The notes beneath the pieces are model-generated. The model did not search any database. It was not told the origin of the DNA and was given only the letters and a program-made list of their open reading frames with translations. This document shows positions 10,453 through 19,444 of a stretch of DNA of 64,000 bases, piece after piece. Made by a program: the position numbers and the translations under genes. Each line of letters starts with the position of its first letter. The first letter of the stretch is position 1. This DNA is from Actinomadura montaniterrae (GTDB lineage Bacteria; Actinomycetota; Actinomycetes; Streptosporangiales; Streptosporangiaceae): positions 1 through 64,000 of the forward strand of contig NZ_WBMR01000011.1 of the NCBI RefSeq assembly GCF_008923365.1, written 5' to 3'.

Positions 10453-11951
10453 TCTTCCTGTGGATGATGGCGATCCCGCTGTTCGGGGCGCTGGCGATGC
10501 TCGTCCCGGCGGACCGGTTCCTGCGCACCGGGTTCGCCGTCCGGGCGTTCGGGACGGGCGTGTCCGCCGCGACGCTGCTCGTCGCGGTGTCCGCGATGAC
10601 CGCGTTCGACTTCGGCGACACGTCCCGGACGCAGCTCCAGGCGGACTGGGCGTGGGCGCCCGCGATCGGGCTGCGGTTCCACCTCGGCGCCGACGGGATC
10701 TCGCTGCCGCTGGTCGTGCTGACCGCGCTGCTGACGTTCCTGTGCTTCCTGTACACGCTGCGGCATCCCCCGGCGGGCGGGCGGATCCGGCTGCTGACCG
10801 CGCTGCTGCTCGTCCTCGAGATCGGGCTGATCGGCACGTTCACCGCCCTCGACCTCGTGCTGTTCTTCGTGTTCTTCGAGACCGTCCTGATCCCCATGTA
10901 CGTGGTGATCATGCTGTGGGGCGGGGACGGGCGGCGCGCCGCCGCGGCCAAGTTCATCCTGTACACGCTGCTCGGATCGGGGCTGCTGCTCGCCGGGATG
11001 CTGCTGGTCGCCGTCAACGCGGGCACGCTCGACATGGTCCAGCTGGCCGCGCGGCACGGCTCCGGCGTCTCCCGCGGCGTCCAGATCACCGCGTTCGCGC
11101 TGATGGCGATCGGGTTCGCGGTGAAGGCGCCGATGTGGCCGCTGCACACCTGGCTGCCGGACGCGCACACCGAGGCGCCGACCGTCGGGTCCGTGCTGCT
11201 GGCCGGGGTGCTGCTGAAGATGGGCACCTACGGGCTCGTCCGCGTGGCGCTGCCGCTCGCCCCGGACGGCGCGCAGGTGTGGGCGCCGTGGCTGGGACTC
11301 CTCGCCGTCATCGGGATCATCTACGGGGCGCTCGCCTGCCTCGCCCAGCGCGACCTCAAACGGATGATCGCCTACTCGTCCGTCGGGCACATGGGGTTCG
11401 TCCTGCTCGGCATCGCGACGCTCACCCCCGTCGGGATCAACGCGGCGCTGTTCGGCAACATCGCGCACGGCCTGATCACCGGGCTGCTGTTCTTCCTGGC
11501 CGGAGCGGTGAAGGACCGCTGGGGCACCACCGACATGGACGCGATCGGCGGCGGCATGCTCGGCACGTCGCCCCGGCTGGCGTCCGTGCTGACGTTCGCG
11601 TCCGTCGCCTCGCTCGGGCTGCCCGGCCTCGCCGGGTTCTGGGGCGAGATGCTGGCGATGGTCGGCGCGTACCGCCCGCACGCCGACCTCCCGCGCGCCG
11701 CGTTCGTCACGTTCATGGCGGTCGCCGGGATCGGCGCGCTGCTCACCGCCGGCTACTTCCTGCGCATGCTCGCCAAGATCACGCACGGGACGCGGCCGGC
11801 CGCCGCGGCGGCCCCGGGAGCCGTGGTGTCCGCCCAGGAGTACGCCGCCTGGGTGCCGCTGATCGCGCTCACCCTGCTCGTCGGGCTGTGGCCGAAGACC
11901 CTGCTGGACGTGACCGCCGCGCCGGTCCGCGCGCTGTTCGGAGGCGGCTGA
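10449..11951 (+). CDS. nuoM: NADH-quinone oxidoreductase subunit M (antiporter-like)
   Basis: 500 residues with about 14 membrane helices. It shows [20 protein letters not shown] with the essential Glu of helix 5 and [20 protein letters not shown] with the broken helix 7, both hallmarks of NuoM. The start GTG overlaps the nuoL stop by four bases, and the stop TGATG joins nuoN. Together with L and N it gives three separate antiporter-like channels. Confidence 0.95.
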   Translation: MIFLWMMAIPLFGALAMLVPADRFLRTGFAVRAFGTGVSAATLLVAVSAMTAFDFGDTSRTQLQADWAWAPAIGLRFHLGADGISLPLVVLTALLTFLCFLYTLRHPPAGGRIRLLTALLLVLEIGLIGTFTALDLVLFFVFFETVLIPMYVVIMLWGGDGRRAAAAKFILYTLLGSGLLLAGMLLVAVNAGTLDMVQLAARHGSGVSRGVQITAFALMAIGFAVKAPMWPLHTWLPDAHTEAPTVGSVLLAGVLLKMGTYGLVRVALPLAPDGAQVWAPWLGLLAVIGIIYGALACLAQRDLKRMIAYSSVGHMGFVLLGIATLTPVGINAALFGNIAHGLITGLLFFLAGAVKDRWGTTDMDAIGGGMLGTSPRLASVLTFASVASLGLPGLAGFWGEMLAMVGAYRPHADLPRAAFVTFMAVAGIGALLTAGYFLRMLAKITHGTRPAAAAAPGAVVSAQEYAAWVPLIALTLLVGLWPKTLLDVTAAPVRALFGGG

Positions 11952-13441
11952 TGATCCAGGGCATCGACTACGCGGCGATCGCGCCGCCGCTGATCGTCGC
12001 CGCCGCCGCGCTCGCGCTGCTGCTCGCCGACGCGTTCGACGCCCCGCGCCGCGTCCTCGGCCTGGCCTGCGGCGGGTCCCTCGGCGCCGCGCTGGTCGCG
12101 GTGATCGCGCTCGCGCCCGGCGACCGGCGCGCCACCTTCTGCGTGCCCGCCTCGCTGCGCGGCGGCGGCCCCCGCTCCTGCTCCTACGTCACCGACGACT
12201 TCACCCTGCTGTTCCAGGGCATCGTGCTCGCCGCGGCCCTCGTCGTCGTGCTGCTGTCCCTCCAGGAGATCACCGACGCGGAGATCCCGGCGGGGGAGTA
12301 CCACTTCCTGCTGCTGTGCGCGGTGATCGGCGCCCTGACGCTCGTCGCCGCCCGCGACCTCGTCCTGCTGCTGGTCGCGCTGGAGACGCTGTCGCTGCCG
12401 GTGTTCGCCCTCGTCGGGCTCCGCCGCTACGACGGGCGGGCGTCCGAGGCCGCGCTCAAGCTGTTCCTCGTCTCCGTCGTCTCCACGGCGATCATGCTGT
12501 TCGGCATCTCGCTGGTCTACGGGACGACCGGCGCCATGCACCTCGACCGGATCGCGCCCGCCCTCGACCGCGTCCCGTCCGACCTGGACCCGGTCGCCGC
12601 CGTCGGCGCCGTCCTCGTCCTCGCCGGGTTCGCGTTCAAGGTCGCCGCCGTCCCGTTCCACTTCTGGGCCCCCGACGTGTACAACGGCGCGCCGCTGCCC
12701 GTCGCCGCGTTCCTGTCCGTCGTGTCGAAGGCCGCCGGATTCGCCGGGCTCGCGATCGTCCTCGCCCTCGGGCTGCCCGCGTACGGGCACGTGTGGGGAC
12801 CGGTGATCGGCGTCCTCGCGGCGCTCACCATGACGCTCGGCAACCTCGTCGCGCTCCGCCAGCGGACCGCGATCCGGCTGCTCGCCTGGTCGTCCGTCGC
12901 CCAGTCCGGGTACATGCTCGCGCCCCTGTCGGTCGGGTCCCACCGCCTCCCCGAGGCCGTCGCCGCGACCACCGCGTACGTCGCCCTTTACGCCGTCATG
13001 AACCTCGGCGCGTTCACCGTCGTCATCGGGTTCGCGCGGCGCGGCCTCCGCGGCGCCCGCCCCCACCGCGACACCCTGGACGGCTTCCGCGGCCTCGCCC
13101 ACCGCAGCCCCGCCACCGCGACCGCCCTCGCGTTCTTCCTCATCTGCCTCGCCGGCCTCCCGCCCGGCGTCATGGGGCTGTTCGCGAAGGTCGTGGTGTT
13201 CCGCTCCACCGTCGCCGGCGGCGTCACCTGGCTCGCCGTGATCATGGCGATCAACACCGTCATCGGCCTGTACTACTACCTCGCCTGGGCCGTCCGGCTC
13301 TTCACCCCGCCCGTCCGCCCCTTCACCGACCCGCTGCCCGGATGGCCCGTCCGCGCCGCCCTCGCCGCCACCGCCGCCGGCGCGGTCGTGCTCTCGATCG
13401 CCCCCCAGATCGTCCTCCAGACCGTCTCCGCCGCGACCTAG
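11951..13441 (+). CDS. nuoN: NADH-quinone oxidoreductase subunit N (antiporter-like)
   Basis: 496 residues with about 14 membrane helices. [19 protein letters not shown] contains the channel Glu, and [20 protein letters not shown] is the NuoN form of the broken helix. The ATG lies in TGATGATG at the nuoM end. This is the last complex I gene of the operon. The 89 bases before htpX hold no obvious terminator, so htpX may be read through. Confidence 0.95.
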   Translation: MIQGIDYAAIAPPLIVAAAALALLLADAFDAPRRVLGLACGGSLGAALVAVIALAPGDRRATFCVPASLRGGGPRSCSYVTDDFTLLFQGIVLAAALVVVLLSLQEITDAEIPAGEYHFLLLCAVIGALTLVAARDLVLLLVALETLSLPVFALVGLRRYDGRASEAALKLFLVSVVSTAIMLFGISLVYGTTGAMHLDRIAPALDRVPSDLDPVAAVGAVLVLAGFAFKVAAVPFHFWAPDVYNGAPLPVAAFLSVVSKAAGFAGLAIVLALGLPAYGHVWGPVIGVLAALTMTLGNLVALRQRTAIRLLAWSSVAQSGYMLAPLSVGSHRLPEAVAATTAYVALYAVMNLGAFTVVIGFARRGLRGARPHRDTLDGFRGLAHRSPATATALAFFLICLAGLPPGVMGLFAKVVVFRSTVAGGVTWLAVIMAINTVIGLYYYLAWAVRLFTPPVRPFTDPLPGWPVRAALAATAAGAVVLSIAPQIVLQTVSAAT

Positions 13442-13530
13442 CCTGGAAGGGGACGCACCGGCCCCGGGAACGTTGGGGCTGGTCACACCGTTGTCGTTCA
13501 TGTCGGGCCTGGACGGGGAGGCGGCGAAGA

Positions 13531-14385
13531 GTGCGGTTCAACGGCGTCAAGACGGCGGCACTGATCGCTGCGCTGTCGGCACTGATGCTCGCGATCGGCT
13601 GGGCGTTCGGCGGCACCGCCGGCCTCACCATCGCGCTGGTCATCGCCCTCGGCACCAACGGCGTCGCCTACGTCTTCTCCGACCGGATCGCGCTGCGCTC
13701 CATGCGCGCCCACCCCGTCGGCGAGGTCGAGGCGCCCGTCCTCTACCGGCTCGTCCGCGAGCTGTCCACCACCGCCCGCCAGCCCATGCCGCGGCTGTAC
13801 GTCTCCGAGACCCGCCAGCCGAACGCGTTCGCCACCGGCCGCAACCCGCGCAACGCCGCCGTCTGCTGCACCCGCGGCATCCTCCGCATGCTGGACGAGC
13901 GGGAACTGCGCGCCGTCCTCGGCCACGAGCTCTCGCACGTCTACAACCGCGACATCCTGATCTCCTCCGTCGCCGCCGCCATCGCCACCGTGATCACCTA
14001 CCTGTCGCACCTGGCGATCTTCCTGCCGATCGGCCGGGCGGACGACGACGACGGCCCCGGGGTCCTCGGCGCCCTGCTCATGCTGGTGCTCGGCCCCGTC
14101 GCCGCCGCCGTCGTGCAGATGGCGATCAGCCGCACCCGCGAGTTCGCCGCCGACTCCGCCGGCGCCCGCCTCACCGGCGACCCGCTCGCCCTCGCGTCCG
14201 CCCTCCGCAAGATCGAGGCGGGCACCCAGGCGATGCCGCTGCCGCAGGACCCCGAGCTCGCCACCACCAGCGCCCTGATGATCGCCAACCCGTTCCGCGG
14301 CGCCGGCATCGGCAAGCTGTTCTCCACCCACCCGCCGACCGCCGAGCGCATCGCCCGCCTCGAACGGATGGCGGACCGCCCCTAG
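13531..14385 (+). CDS. htpX: HtpX-like membrane zinc metalloprotease (M48)
   Basis: 284 residues. HtpX cuts misfolded membrane proteins at the cytoplasmic side. Two N-terminal hydrophobic helices come first. The zinc motif HELSH is at residues 132-136 ([11 protein letters not shown]). Two further helices follow, and the third zinc ligand is expected in [14 protein letters not shown]. The GTG start is preceded by GGGGAG at 13515-13520. It follows nuoN directly and overlaps map by four bases at their convergent 3' ends. Position after a respiratory membrane operon suggests a quality-control role, which is inference. Confidence 0.9.
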   Translation: MRFNGVKTAALIAALSALMLAIGWAFGGTAGLTIALVIALGTNGVAYVFSDRIALRSMRAHPVGEVEAPVLYRLVRELSTTARQPMPRLYVSETRQPNAFATGRNPRNAAVCCTRGILRMLDERELRAVLGHELSHVYNRDILISSVAAAIATVITYLSHLAIFLPIGRADDDDGPGVLGALLMLVLGPVAAAVVQMAISRTREFAADSAGARLTGDPLALASALRKIEAGTQAMPLPQDPELATTSALMIANPFRGAGIGKLFSTHPPTAERIARLERMADRP

Positions 14386-15149
14386 AGCGCCGTAAGGATC
14401 ACCGGGCCGTCCCCGGTGATCGCGATCGTGTGCTCGAAATGCGCGGCCCGGCTGCCGTCCGCCGTCGCGATCGACCAGCCGTCCGCCAGCGTGTGCGCCT
14501 CGTCCGACCCGCCCTCGTGGAGCATCGGCTCGATCGCGATCGTCAGGCCCTCGCGCAGCGGCATCCCCTTGCCGGCCCGGCCCACGTTCGGCACCGGCGG
14601 GTCCTCGTGCATCTCCGTCCCGATGCCGTGCCCGCCGCAGCCCTGCATGATCCCGTAGCCGGCCTCGCGCGCCGTCCGCTCGACCGCGTTCGCGATGTCG
14701 CCCATCCGGTTCCCCGGCACGGCCGCCGCGATCGCCCGCTCCAGCGCCGTCCGCGTCACGTCCAGCAGCCGCTGCCCGGACTCGTCCCCGGTCCCGACGA
14801 AGAACGACACGGCCGCGTCCCCGCAGTACCCGCCGAGCGTCGCCCCGCAGTCCACCGAGACCAGGTCCCCGTCCTTCAGCACCCGCCTGCCCGGAATGCC
14901 GTGCACGACCACGTCATTGACCGACACGCAGATGTTCGCCGGATACGGCACGGGCGCCCAGCTCGGCTTGTAGTGCAGGAACGGCGACGTCGCGCCGTGC
15001 TCCTTCAAGATCCGCCCGGCCACCGCGTCCAGCTCCGCCACCGGCAGGCCGGGCTCCGCCGCCTCCCGCGTCCCCGCCAGGATCCGGGCCACGACCCGTC
15101 CGGCCTCCCGCATGCGCTCCCACTCCCGTGGGCTTCGGTACGTCACCAT
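14382..15149 (-). CDS. map: Type I methionine aminopeptidase
   Basis: 255 residues from ATG at 15149. It removes the initiator Met from new proteins. The five metal ligands of the pita-bread fold are present: D100 (SVDCGA), D111 (YCGDAA), H174 (GGHGIGTEM), E207 (IEPMLHEG) and E239 (FEHTIAIT). The catalytic His occurs in VVHGIPG. The [10 protein letters not shown] start matches the family; an upstream in-frame start is less likely. No Shine-Dalgarno is present, and TACTAT read on the minus strand (15162-15157) ends seven bases before the ATG, so the mRNA is probably leaderless. It is divergent from a small XRE regulator. Confidence 0.93.
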   Translation of the reverse strand: MVTYRSPREWERMREAGRVVARILAGTREAAEPGLPVAELDAVAGRILKEHGATSPFLHYKPSWAPVPYPANICVSVNDVVVHGIPGRRVLKDGDLVSVDCGATLGGYCGDAAVSFFVGTGDESGQRLLDVTRTALERAIAAAVPGNRMGDIANAVERTAREAGYGIMQGCGGHGIGTEMHEDPPVPNVGRAGKGMPLREGLTIAIEPMLHEGGSDEAHTLADGWSIATADGSRAAHFEHTIAITGDGPVILTAL

Positions 15150-15156
15150 GGCGAAG

Positions 15157-15178
15157 ATAGTAATACCAGTATTAGTAT
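15157..15178. promoter_or_regulatory. Shared divergent promoter and palindromic operator of map and the XRE gene
   Basis: A perfect inverted repeat TAATAC-CA-GTATTA lies at 15161-15174. It overlaps by two bases a minus-strand -10-like TACTAT (15162-15157), seven bases before the map ATG, and a plus-strand TAGTAT (15173-15178), six bases before the XRE ATG at 15185. A protein bound to the palindrome would block both leaderless promoters at once. The XRE protein is the obvious candidate, by inference. Confidence 0.7.
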
Positions 15179-15184
15179 GCTTCC

Positions 15185-15469
15185 ATGGTCCGCACGCCAC
15201 TCACCGACGAGCAGCGCGACCGGGGCCGCGCCCTCGGCCAGGTCCTCCGCGCCGCCCGCGGCCCCCGCAGCGCCGCCGCCGTCGCCCACGACGCCGGCAT
15301 CTCCCTCGACACCCTCCGCAAGATCGAGCGCGGCGCCATCGCCGCCCCCGCCTTCTTCACCGTCGCGTCCCTGGCCCGCGTCCTGGACCTCGACCTGACC
15401 GCCCTCGCCGCCCGCCTCGAACCGTTCTGCGAACCGGAGCGAACCGACGAGCCCGCCGCCGCGTCATAA
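15185..15469 (+). CDS. Small XRE-family DNA-binding regulator
   Basis: 94 residues made of little more than one helix-turn-helix. RGRALGQVLRAARGPRSAAAVAHDAGISLDTLRKIERG is the five-helix XRE domain with recognition helix around ISLDTLRKIE. A short Glu/Pro tail follows and there is no effector domain. The ATG at 15185 is probably leaderless. Divergent orientation and a single shared operator suggest that it regulates itself and map. A strong bidirectional hairpin terminator lies directly after it. Confidence 0.88.
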   Translation: MVRTPLTDEQRDRGRALGQVLRAARGPRSAAAVAHDAGISLDTLRKIERGAIAAPAFFTVASLARVLDLDLTALAARLEPFCEPERTDEPAAAS

Positions 15470-15474
15470 ACCAC

Positions 15475-15521
15475 GAGAGCGCGCCGGCCGCCTCTGCGGG
15501 GGAGGCGGCCGGCGCGCTCTC
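15475..15521. terminator. Bidirectional terminator, 20-bp perfect stem
   Basis: A 20-base arm at 15475-15494 (beginning GAGAGCGCGCC) is exactly complementary to 15502-15521, with a seven-base loop TGCGGGG. It separates the convergent XRE and yajQ genes and can serve both. Confidence 0.88.
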
Positions 15522-15528
15522 GCCGCGT

Positions 15529-16017
15529 CTACCGGTAATTCACAAACTGGAGGGCGACGTCCAGGTCCTTGCCCTTCAGCAACGCGATGACCTGCTGCAG
15601 ATCGTCCTTCTTCTTCGAGCTCACCCGCAGCTCGTCCCCCTGGACCTGGGCCTTGATCCCCTTCGGCCCCTCGTCCCGGACGATCTTGCCGATCTTCTTC
15701 GCGTCCTCCTGGGAGATGCCCTCCTTCAGCCCGACGCCCAGCTTGTAGACCTTCCCCGACAACCTGGGCTCGCCCGGGTCGATCGCCTTCAGCGAGATGC
15801 CCCGCTTGACCAGCTTGTCCTTCAGCACGTCGAGCACGGCGTTCGCCCGCTCCTCGGTGTTCGCCTGGATCTCGATGCTCTCCCCGGACCACTTGATCCC
15901 CGCGTCCACGTTCCGGAAGTCGAACCGGTTGGCCACCTCCTTGGCGGCCTGGTTCAGAGCGTTGTCGACCTCCTGCCGGTCGAGCTTCGAGACGATGTCA
16001 AACGAGCTGTCGGCCAT
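15529..16017 (-). CDS. yajQ: YajQ family nucleotide-binding protein
   Basis: 162 residues, full length for the family (DUF520). The start [20 protein letters not shown] and the internal [14 protein letters not shown] are typical. Two ferredoxin-like folds are expected. In other bacteria members bind cyclic-di-GMP or RNA, so the exact role here is unknown. The ATG at 16017 follows GAGGGGAAG on the minus strand. It is the last chromosomal gene before the tRNA-Tyr island. Confidence 0.92.
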   Translation of the reverse strand: MADSSFDIVSKLDRQEVDNALNQAAKEVANRFDFRNVDAGIKWSGESIEIQANTEERANAVLDVLKDKLVKRGISLKAIDPGEPRLSGKVYKLGVGLKEGISQEDAKKIGKIVRDEGPKGIKAQVQGDELRVSSKKKDDLQQVIALLKGKDLDVALQFVNYR

Positions 16018-16168
16018 CGCGCACACTTCCCCTCAGCAGCACCTTCGCGGTCCTGAGAGCGTATCGACTCCCGCCCCGCCCCCGCCGCTCCGCACCGCCC
16101 GCCTCCGATGTCACGACCACTCGCCGCGTCCGCTATTCTTTCCAGTGCCGTCGCGAGAGCGACGCCAC

Positions 16169-16250
16169 GGCGGGTTGCCCGAGTGGCCAATGGGAGCGGA
16201 CTGTAAATCCGTCGGCTTAGCCTACGCAGGTTCGAACCCTGCACCCGCCA
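16169..16250 (+). tRNA. tRNA-Tyr (anticodon GTA)
   Basis: 82 bases including the discriminator A. The acceptor arms GGCGGGT (16169-16175) and ACCCGCC (16243-16249) pair fully. The anticodon GTA is at 16203-16205 in CTGTAAATC. A long variable arm (CGGCTTAGCCTACG region) makes it a class II tRNA, as bacterial tRNA-Tyr is. The T loop GGTTCGAACC is normal. The CCA end is not encoded. Its 3' half, from 16198, is repeated at 22287, marking the insertion of a mobile element. Confidence 0.96.
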
Positions 16251-16254
16251 CACC
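16198..16254 (+). repeat. attL: left 57-bp direct repeat in tRNA-Tyr
   Basis: Identical over 57 bases to 22287-22343. It covers the tRNA from the anticodon stem to the discriminator plus CACC. Because the repeat restores the tRNA 3' end, the tRNA stays functional after integration. Confidence 0.95.
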
Positions 16255-16259
16255 ACAAA

Positions 16260-16300
16260 GAACGGCCCCTGACCAGGCAAGTCTTGGTCAGGGGCCGTTC
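16260..16300. terminator. Hairpin after tRNA-Tyr
   Basis: GAACGGCCCCTGACCA at 16260-16275 pairs with TGGTCAGGGGCCGTTC at 16285-16300, a 16-bp stem. A similar but not identical hairpin follows attR at 22350-22386, so both sides of the island supply a terminator to the tRNA end. Confidence 0.8.
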
Positions 16301-16349
16301 TCGTGTTGTCCGGCTGTCTCTGATCGTTTATGGCCCTCTACGGCCGTCT

Positions 16350-16372
16350 GTGCCGAATACGTGCCGAAGTTC
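16350..16372 (+). repeat. Candidate integrase arm-type site, left end
   Basis: Two direct half-sites GTGCCGAA spaced by TAC, followed by GTTC. The 23 bases match 22 of 23 at 22220-22242, near the right end and in the same orientation. The pairing just inside each att repeat suggests accessory binding sites for the recombinase. The last three bases lie next to the integrase stop codon. Confidence 0.6.
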
Positions 16373-17583
16373 TAGGGGCTCTTTGGCCTGGTCGCTTCGC
16401 TGATTCGGCGTTTGGCGTCCTCCTCCTGACCGGCCACGCACTTGGCGTAGACGCGCAGCAGGACGGCCACGCTGTGCCCCGCCCACTCGGCGACCTGAGC
16501 GGGAGGCACGCCCGCTCCGAGCCACGTCGACACGGCCGCGTGCCGCAGGGCGTACGGCGTCTCAGCCAACGGCGAGGCCGCCTCACGAGGCGTCAGTGCC
16601 TTCTCTCGTGCCTTACGCCAGGCCCCGAGGTACGTCCGATCGGTCATGATCCCGCCGCGCGGCCCGACGAACAGCCGGCCCCCGGCCGGGATGTTGAACT
16701 CCTTGATGTGGTGGCGCAGCAGCGTCACGAGTTCCGGGTGGATCGGCACGGACCGGGTCTCGCCGGGCGCCCGATGCTTGAGGGGCTGCCTGTCCCGCGG
16801 CTTGCCGCTATCCGTCCACCGGGAGCCGCTCCGCGGTTCGGCATGGGTCAGCCTCATCTCTCCCCAGCCGTCATCCGGCAGGCTCACCAGGGCCTCACGC
16901 CGCAGGTCCACCGCTTCCTCAGGACGCAGCGCGGCGTAGTACAGGACCGCGAAGAACGCGACCATGCGCTCACCGCGCTTGCCCTGGCTACGGACGCCGT
17001 CGAGGAGCCGCCGCGCCTGGTCCGGATTGGCGACCACCCGAAGATCAAGCGTCTGCGCCACTCGCGGCCGCGTCCACTTGATCAGCGTCAGCGGGTTGAC
17101 CGGCAAAAGGCGCTGCTCACACGCGTACTCCATGGCGTTGTTGAACGTCGCCCGCTTGCGCGTCGCCGTGCTCCCCGCCGCCGGCGAACCGTCCTGTCGA
17201 CGGCTCAGCCGGTCGAGGACCTGACGCGCGAGCTGCGGCCCCTGCCTGTCCGGCGCAAGGTCGTTCATGTCCACCGTGTTCCGCTCCAGCCAGCGGACGG
17301 CCGACGCCAGGTGTTCGGGCGGCTCGGTTTCGCCGTTCTGCAGGCGCGCGCTGTACGCCCAGGTCCGTAGAGCCTCACGCAGCAGCGGCGCGGCCGGAGC
17401 CCCCTTGCCCGTGGTCAGCAGGGCCTCAGTCGCGTCCGTGAGCGCTTCGGCGATGCCCCGCCGATGGTTGGGCGATGCATACGGCCATTTGACCGAGCAG
17501 TAGTCGAGGGAGAAGGCGAACCAGGTGGTTGCGTCCTCCTCACGCTTCCAGGACAGAGGACGGCCGGTCCTGACCCCGGCCAC
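16372..17583 (-). CDS. Tyrosine recombinase (integrase), N-terminally truncated
   Basis: 403 residues from the GTG at 17583. Catalytic residues are present: R220 (AALRPEEAVDLR), R347 in TPYALRHAA, H370 in WAGHSVAVLL and the Tyr nucleophile Y379 (RVYAKCVAG). Family members of actinomycete tRNA-integrating elements carry about 65 more residues before the TGRPxSW motif, forming the arm-site-binding domain. Here that motif stands at residues 6-12, and the frame upstream has no usable start because stops follow. The sequence upstream instead belongs to the XRE gene. The arm domain is therefore missing and recombination should be impaired. It sits beside attL, as expected for the integrase of the island. 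Confidence 0.85.
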   Translation of the reverse strand: MAGVRTGRPLSWKREEDATTWFAFSLDYCSVKWPYASPNHRRGIAEALTDATEALLTTGKGAPAAPLLREALRTWAYSARLQNGETEPPEHLASAVRWLERNTVDMNDLAPDRQGPQLARQVLDRLSRRQDGSPAAGSTATRKRATFNNAMEYACEQRLLPVNPLTLIKWTRPRVAQTLDLRVVANPDQARRLLDGVRSQGKRGERMVAFFAVLYYAALRPEEAVDLRREALVSLPDDGWGEMRLTHAEPRSGSRWTDSGKPRDRQPLKHRAPGETRSVPIHPELVTLLRHHIKEFNIPAGGRLFVGPRGGIMTDRTYLGAWRKAREKALTPREAASPLAETPYALRHAAVSTWLGAGVPPAQVAEWAGHSVAVLLRVYAKCVAGQEEDAKRRISEATRPKSP

Positions 17584-18059
17584 GTCCGCAGAGCAGCCCC
17601 ACCCACCACGACGACGACCCGCCGCCCCTCGTCCCGAAGCAGCGAAGCCAACCCCTCACCCTCGCCGCCCGACTCAGCCGCGGTAGCGAACCCACTCGTC
17701 CACAACAGCCGAGGCAGAACCACCGCCCCAAACGCCCGGACAACCCGAGCCCCCTGCGTCCACTCGACGCCAGCCCCAGGCCGGAACGAAACCCCCGCAT
17801 CAACCCGAGGAGCCGCCGTCTCCTCATACGCCGCACGCACCAGTTCGGCGAGCCGCTCGGACTCTTCCGGGTCAAGCTCCAGGGCACCGAACAACCGGGC
17901 TACCACATTCGGGTTGGAGACCCGCCGCCCCGTCTCCACCCGAGACACCGTCGGCTGAGGTACCCCGGCCCGTGAGGCCAGGCCAACACCGGACAACCCA
18001 GCAGCCAGCCGCAGCCGCCGCAACTCCTGCCCGATCTCCCGCAGCCGCTCAGCACCCAT
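17415..18059 (-). pseudogene. XRE regulator (Scr1/DUF5753 type), 3' end lost and fused to integrase DNA
   Basis: The ATG at 18059 opens a helix-turn-helix (RLREIGQELRRLRLAAGLSG to PQPTVSRVETGRR, residues 4-45). A partial effector domain follows, recognisable as far as ALLRDEGRRVVVVV and GAALRTWPG, which resembles the ALRW-P region of DUF5753 proteins. Those proteins are usually about 270-290 residues. After roughly residue 165 this frame runs, out of register, through the integrase coding sequence to 17415 and reads as low-complexity Pro/Ser/Arg. The join near 17560-17590 looks like a deletion scar that removed the end of this gene and the start of the integrase. The DNA-binding part may still be made. 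Confidence 0.7.
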
Positions 18060-18256
18060 GACCGAGCGTTCTACCACCCGCACGCGCACCCTGCAGCCAC
18101 AGCAAGGCAGAGCTGGAGCGTTCACACCCATGGAGGTGATTGAGGAGCTCAATCTCAGCGGCCCCCGCCAGATGCTCTGACAACGGGCTTGCTTCGGCCC
18201 GAAGCAGGAGCTGCCGCTCACTCAACATCTCGAGCCAGGTGAACGTCCAATCGATC

Positions 18257-18520
18257 GTGAGCGACACCAGCCCCACCATGCCCAGCCCTAGCGATGCCCC
18301 AGGACTGCGGGACTTCAAGTTGCGGATCTTGTCGGGGATGCGCGGCAACGCCCCTATGGTCGAGGGCGCTCTCCGCAACCTCGGCGCAGGGCAGGCCGAC
18401 ATGATCGCGGCCCGTGAACGCACCGAACACGTCTTCCTGCCCGCCGGCCGCTACGGGAACGCCGCCGCTCTGCTCGGGCCCCCCGCTGACATCGCAGACC
18501 ATTCAGCCGACCCCAGCTAA
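18257..18520 (+). CDS. Small ORF of unknown function in the island
   Basis: 87 codons from GTG at 18257 (ATG at 18278 is also possible). The middle reads like real protein: LRDFKLRILSGMRGNAPMVE, LGAGQADMIAARER and HVFLPAGRYG. I do not recognise the family. No Shine-Dalgarno is visible. It ends just before the broken gene at 18522. It could be a remnant of a longer gene. Confidence 0.35.
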   Translation: MSDTSPTMPSPSDAPGLRDFKLRILSGMRGNAPMVEGALRNLGAGQADMIAARERTEHVFLPAGRYGNAAALLGPPADIADHSADPS

Positions 18521-18521
18521 C

Positions 18522-18881
18522 GTCGCCGACGATGCGTCGCTGACGAAGGTCACCTACGAGCTTCCTCTGTGGCCAGGCCTGGTCTTCTACCTGGTCGGCA
18601 GGCCCGGCCTCCCCGTGGCCCACGACTTCGGGTTCGCCCGTTCACCCCAGGCGCCACACACCCTCCCTGACGAGTACACCGATCTTCACGCCTGGGCTTA
18701 GGTCCGTAGCGAAGTCCTCGAACGCTTCGGCCCACCGATCGGGGATGGCGACATCTGGCCCCCATACGAGGAGTACAAGGTCCAAGCCCGCGACGTCGAC
18801 GGATGCACCCGCCCGTTCTGGGCGGTGTTCTCCTGGAACCTGCTCCAACACGTTGAGTGGACCAGCGCCCAGCCTTCCTGA
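18522..18881 (+). pseudogene. Broken gene with an in-frame amber stop
   Basis: A continuous frame reads LTKVTYELPLWPGLVFYLVG, DFGFARSPQAPHTLPDEYTD, then DLHAWA, a TAG at 18699-18701, and resumes in the same frame VRSEVLERFGPPIGDGDIWP to HVEWTSAQPS with a TGA at 18879. Both halves look like one folded protein with many Trp, Pro and Phe. There is no start codon with a ribosome site near the first half. It is most simply a decayed cargo gene. A single-base sequencing error or stop readthrough cannot be excluded. Confidence 0.6.
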
Positions 18882-19444
18882 TCGCGCACTGTCACGCGTC
18901 ACCCAGGCCTGAGGAGCTAAGCGTCCCCCGCGGACCAGACAGCACCCTGCCAAGACCGACAACTCCACCAGGGCCAATCCCGGCCTCCCTGACACGCGAC
19001 GCCCGCAAACGAACACGCGACAGCCAAGCCGAACAGGCACCCGTCAAGCATGTGATGGGACAGAGGTGTCAAGCATCTCCCGGGACAGGACACACCCTGC
19101 CAAGACCGCCGGATGAGAACTTTCTCTACGTCTTGAACTTTCTCTACGTCTTCAAGGGCGCCCGCTCCGCGGTCGCCGCTGGCCCGCCCGCGCCGGGCGT
19201 GCGGCCGCTCCGGGCCGGTCCCGACGCGAGCGAGCCAGCTCTGCAGCCGTCACCCCCACTGATCGAGACACCTGGCATCTCATCACGCTCTCCCGGCTCA
19301 TGCGCGTTGCCGCGAGCAACGCACCAGGACTCGGGTCGGATGTTCAAGGCCGAGCCTGGAGAGTCGAGTATCTTGGAGACTCGCGAAAGTTGAGTGGCTG
19401 CGGTCGCGTAGGGCCGGATCATCGCACAGGCAGAAAGAATTATC
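18882..19444. other. Non-coding stretch upstream of the ATPase with several direct repeats
   Basis: 563 bases without a convincing gene; an open frame here lacks protein-like composition. It contains a 16-bp repeat CACCCTGCCAAGACCG at 18943-18958 and 19093-19108, exactly 150 bases apart. A 21-base element beginning GTCAAGCAT and ending GGGACAG occurs at 19043 and 19068 (17 of 21 bases equal). An 18-bp tandem lies at 19117. The GTCAAGCAT elements remind me of IS-type terminal sequences, so this may be the scar of a lost insertion sequence. The promoter of the ATPase gene should lie in its last part. Confidence 0.5.
19117..19152 (+). repeat. 18-bp perfect tandem repeat
   Basis: GAACTTTCTCTACGTCTT occurs twice head to tail (19117-19134 and 19135-19152). 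It lies about 290 bases upstream of the ATPase start in a gene-free stretch. It may be a regulatory site or a chance duplication. Confidence 0.8.

Noticed and set aside
18857..19393. 178-codon open frame upstream of the ATPase
   Set aside because: Pro/Arg/Ser-rich without protein-like pattern, crosses the tandem repeats and overlaps the broken gene's end.
18882..19444. Retron-type non-coding RNA for the ATPase-PIN pair
   Set aside because: No reverse transcriptase gene is present anywhere in the island, and no msr/msd-like inverted repeat was seen.
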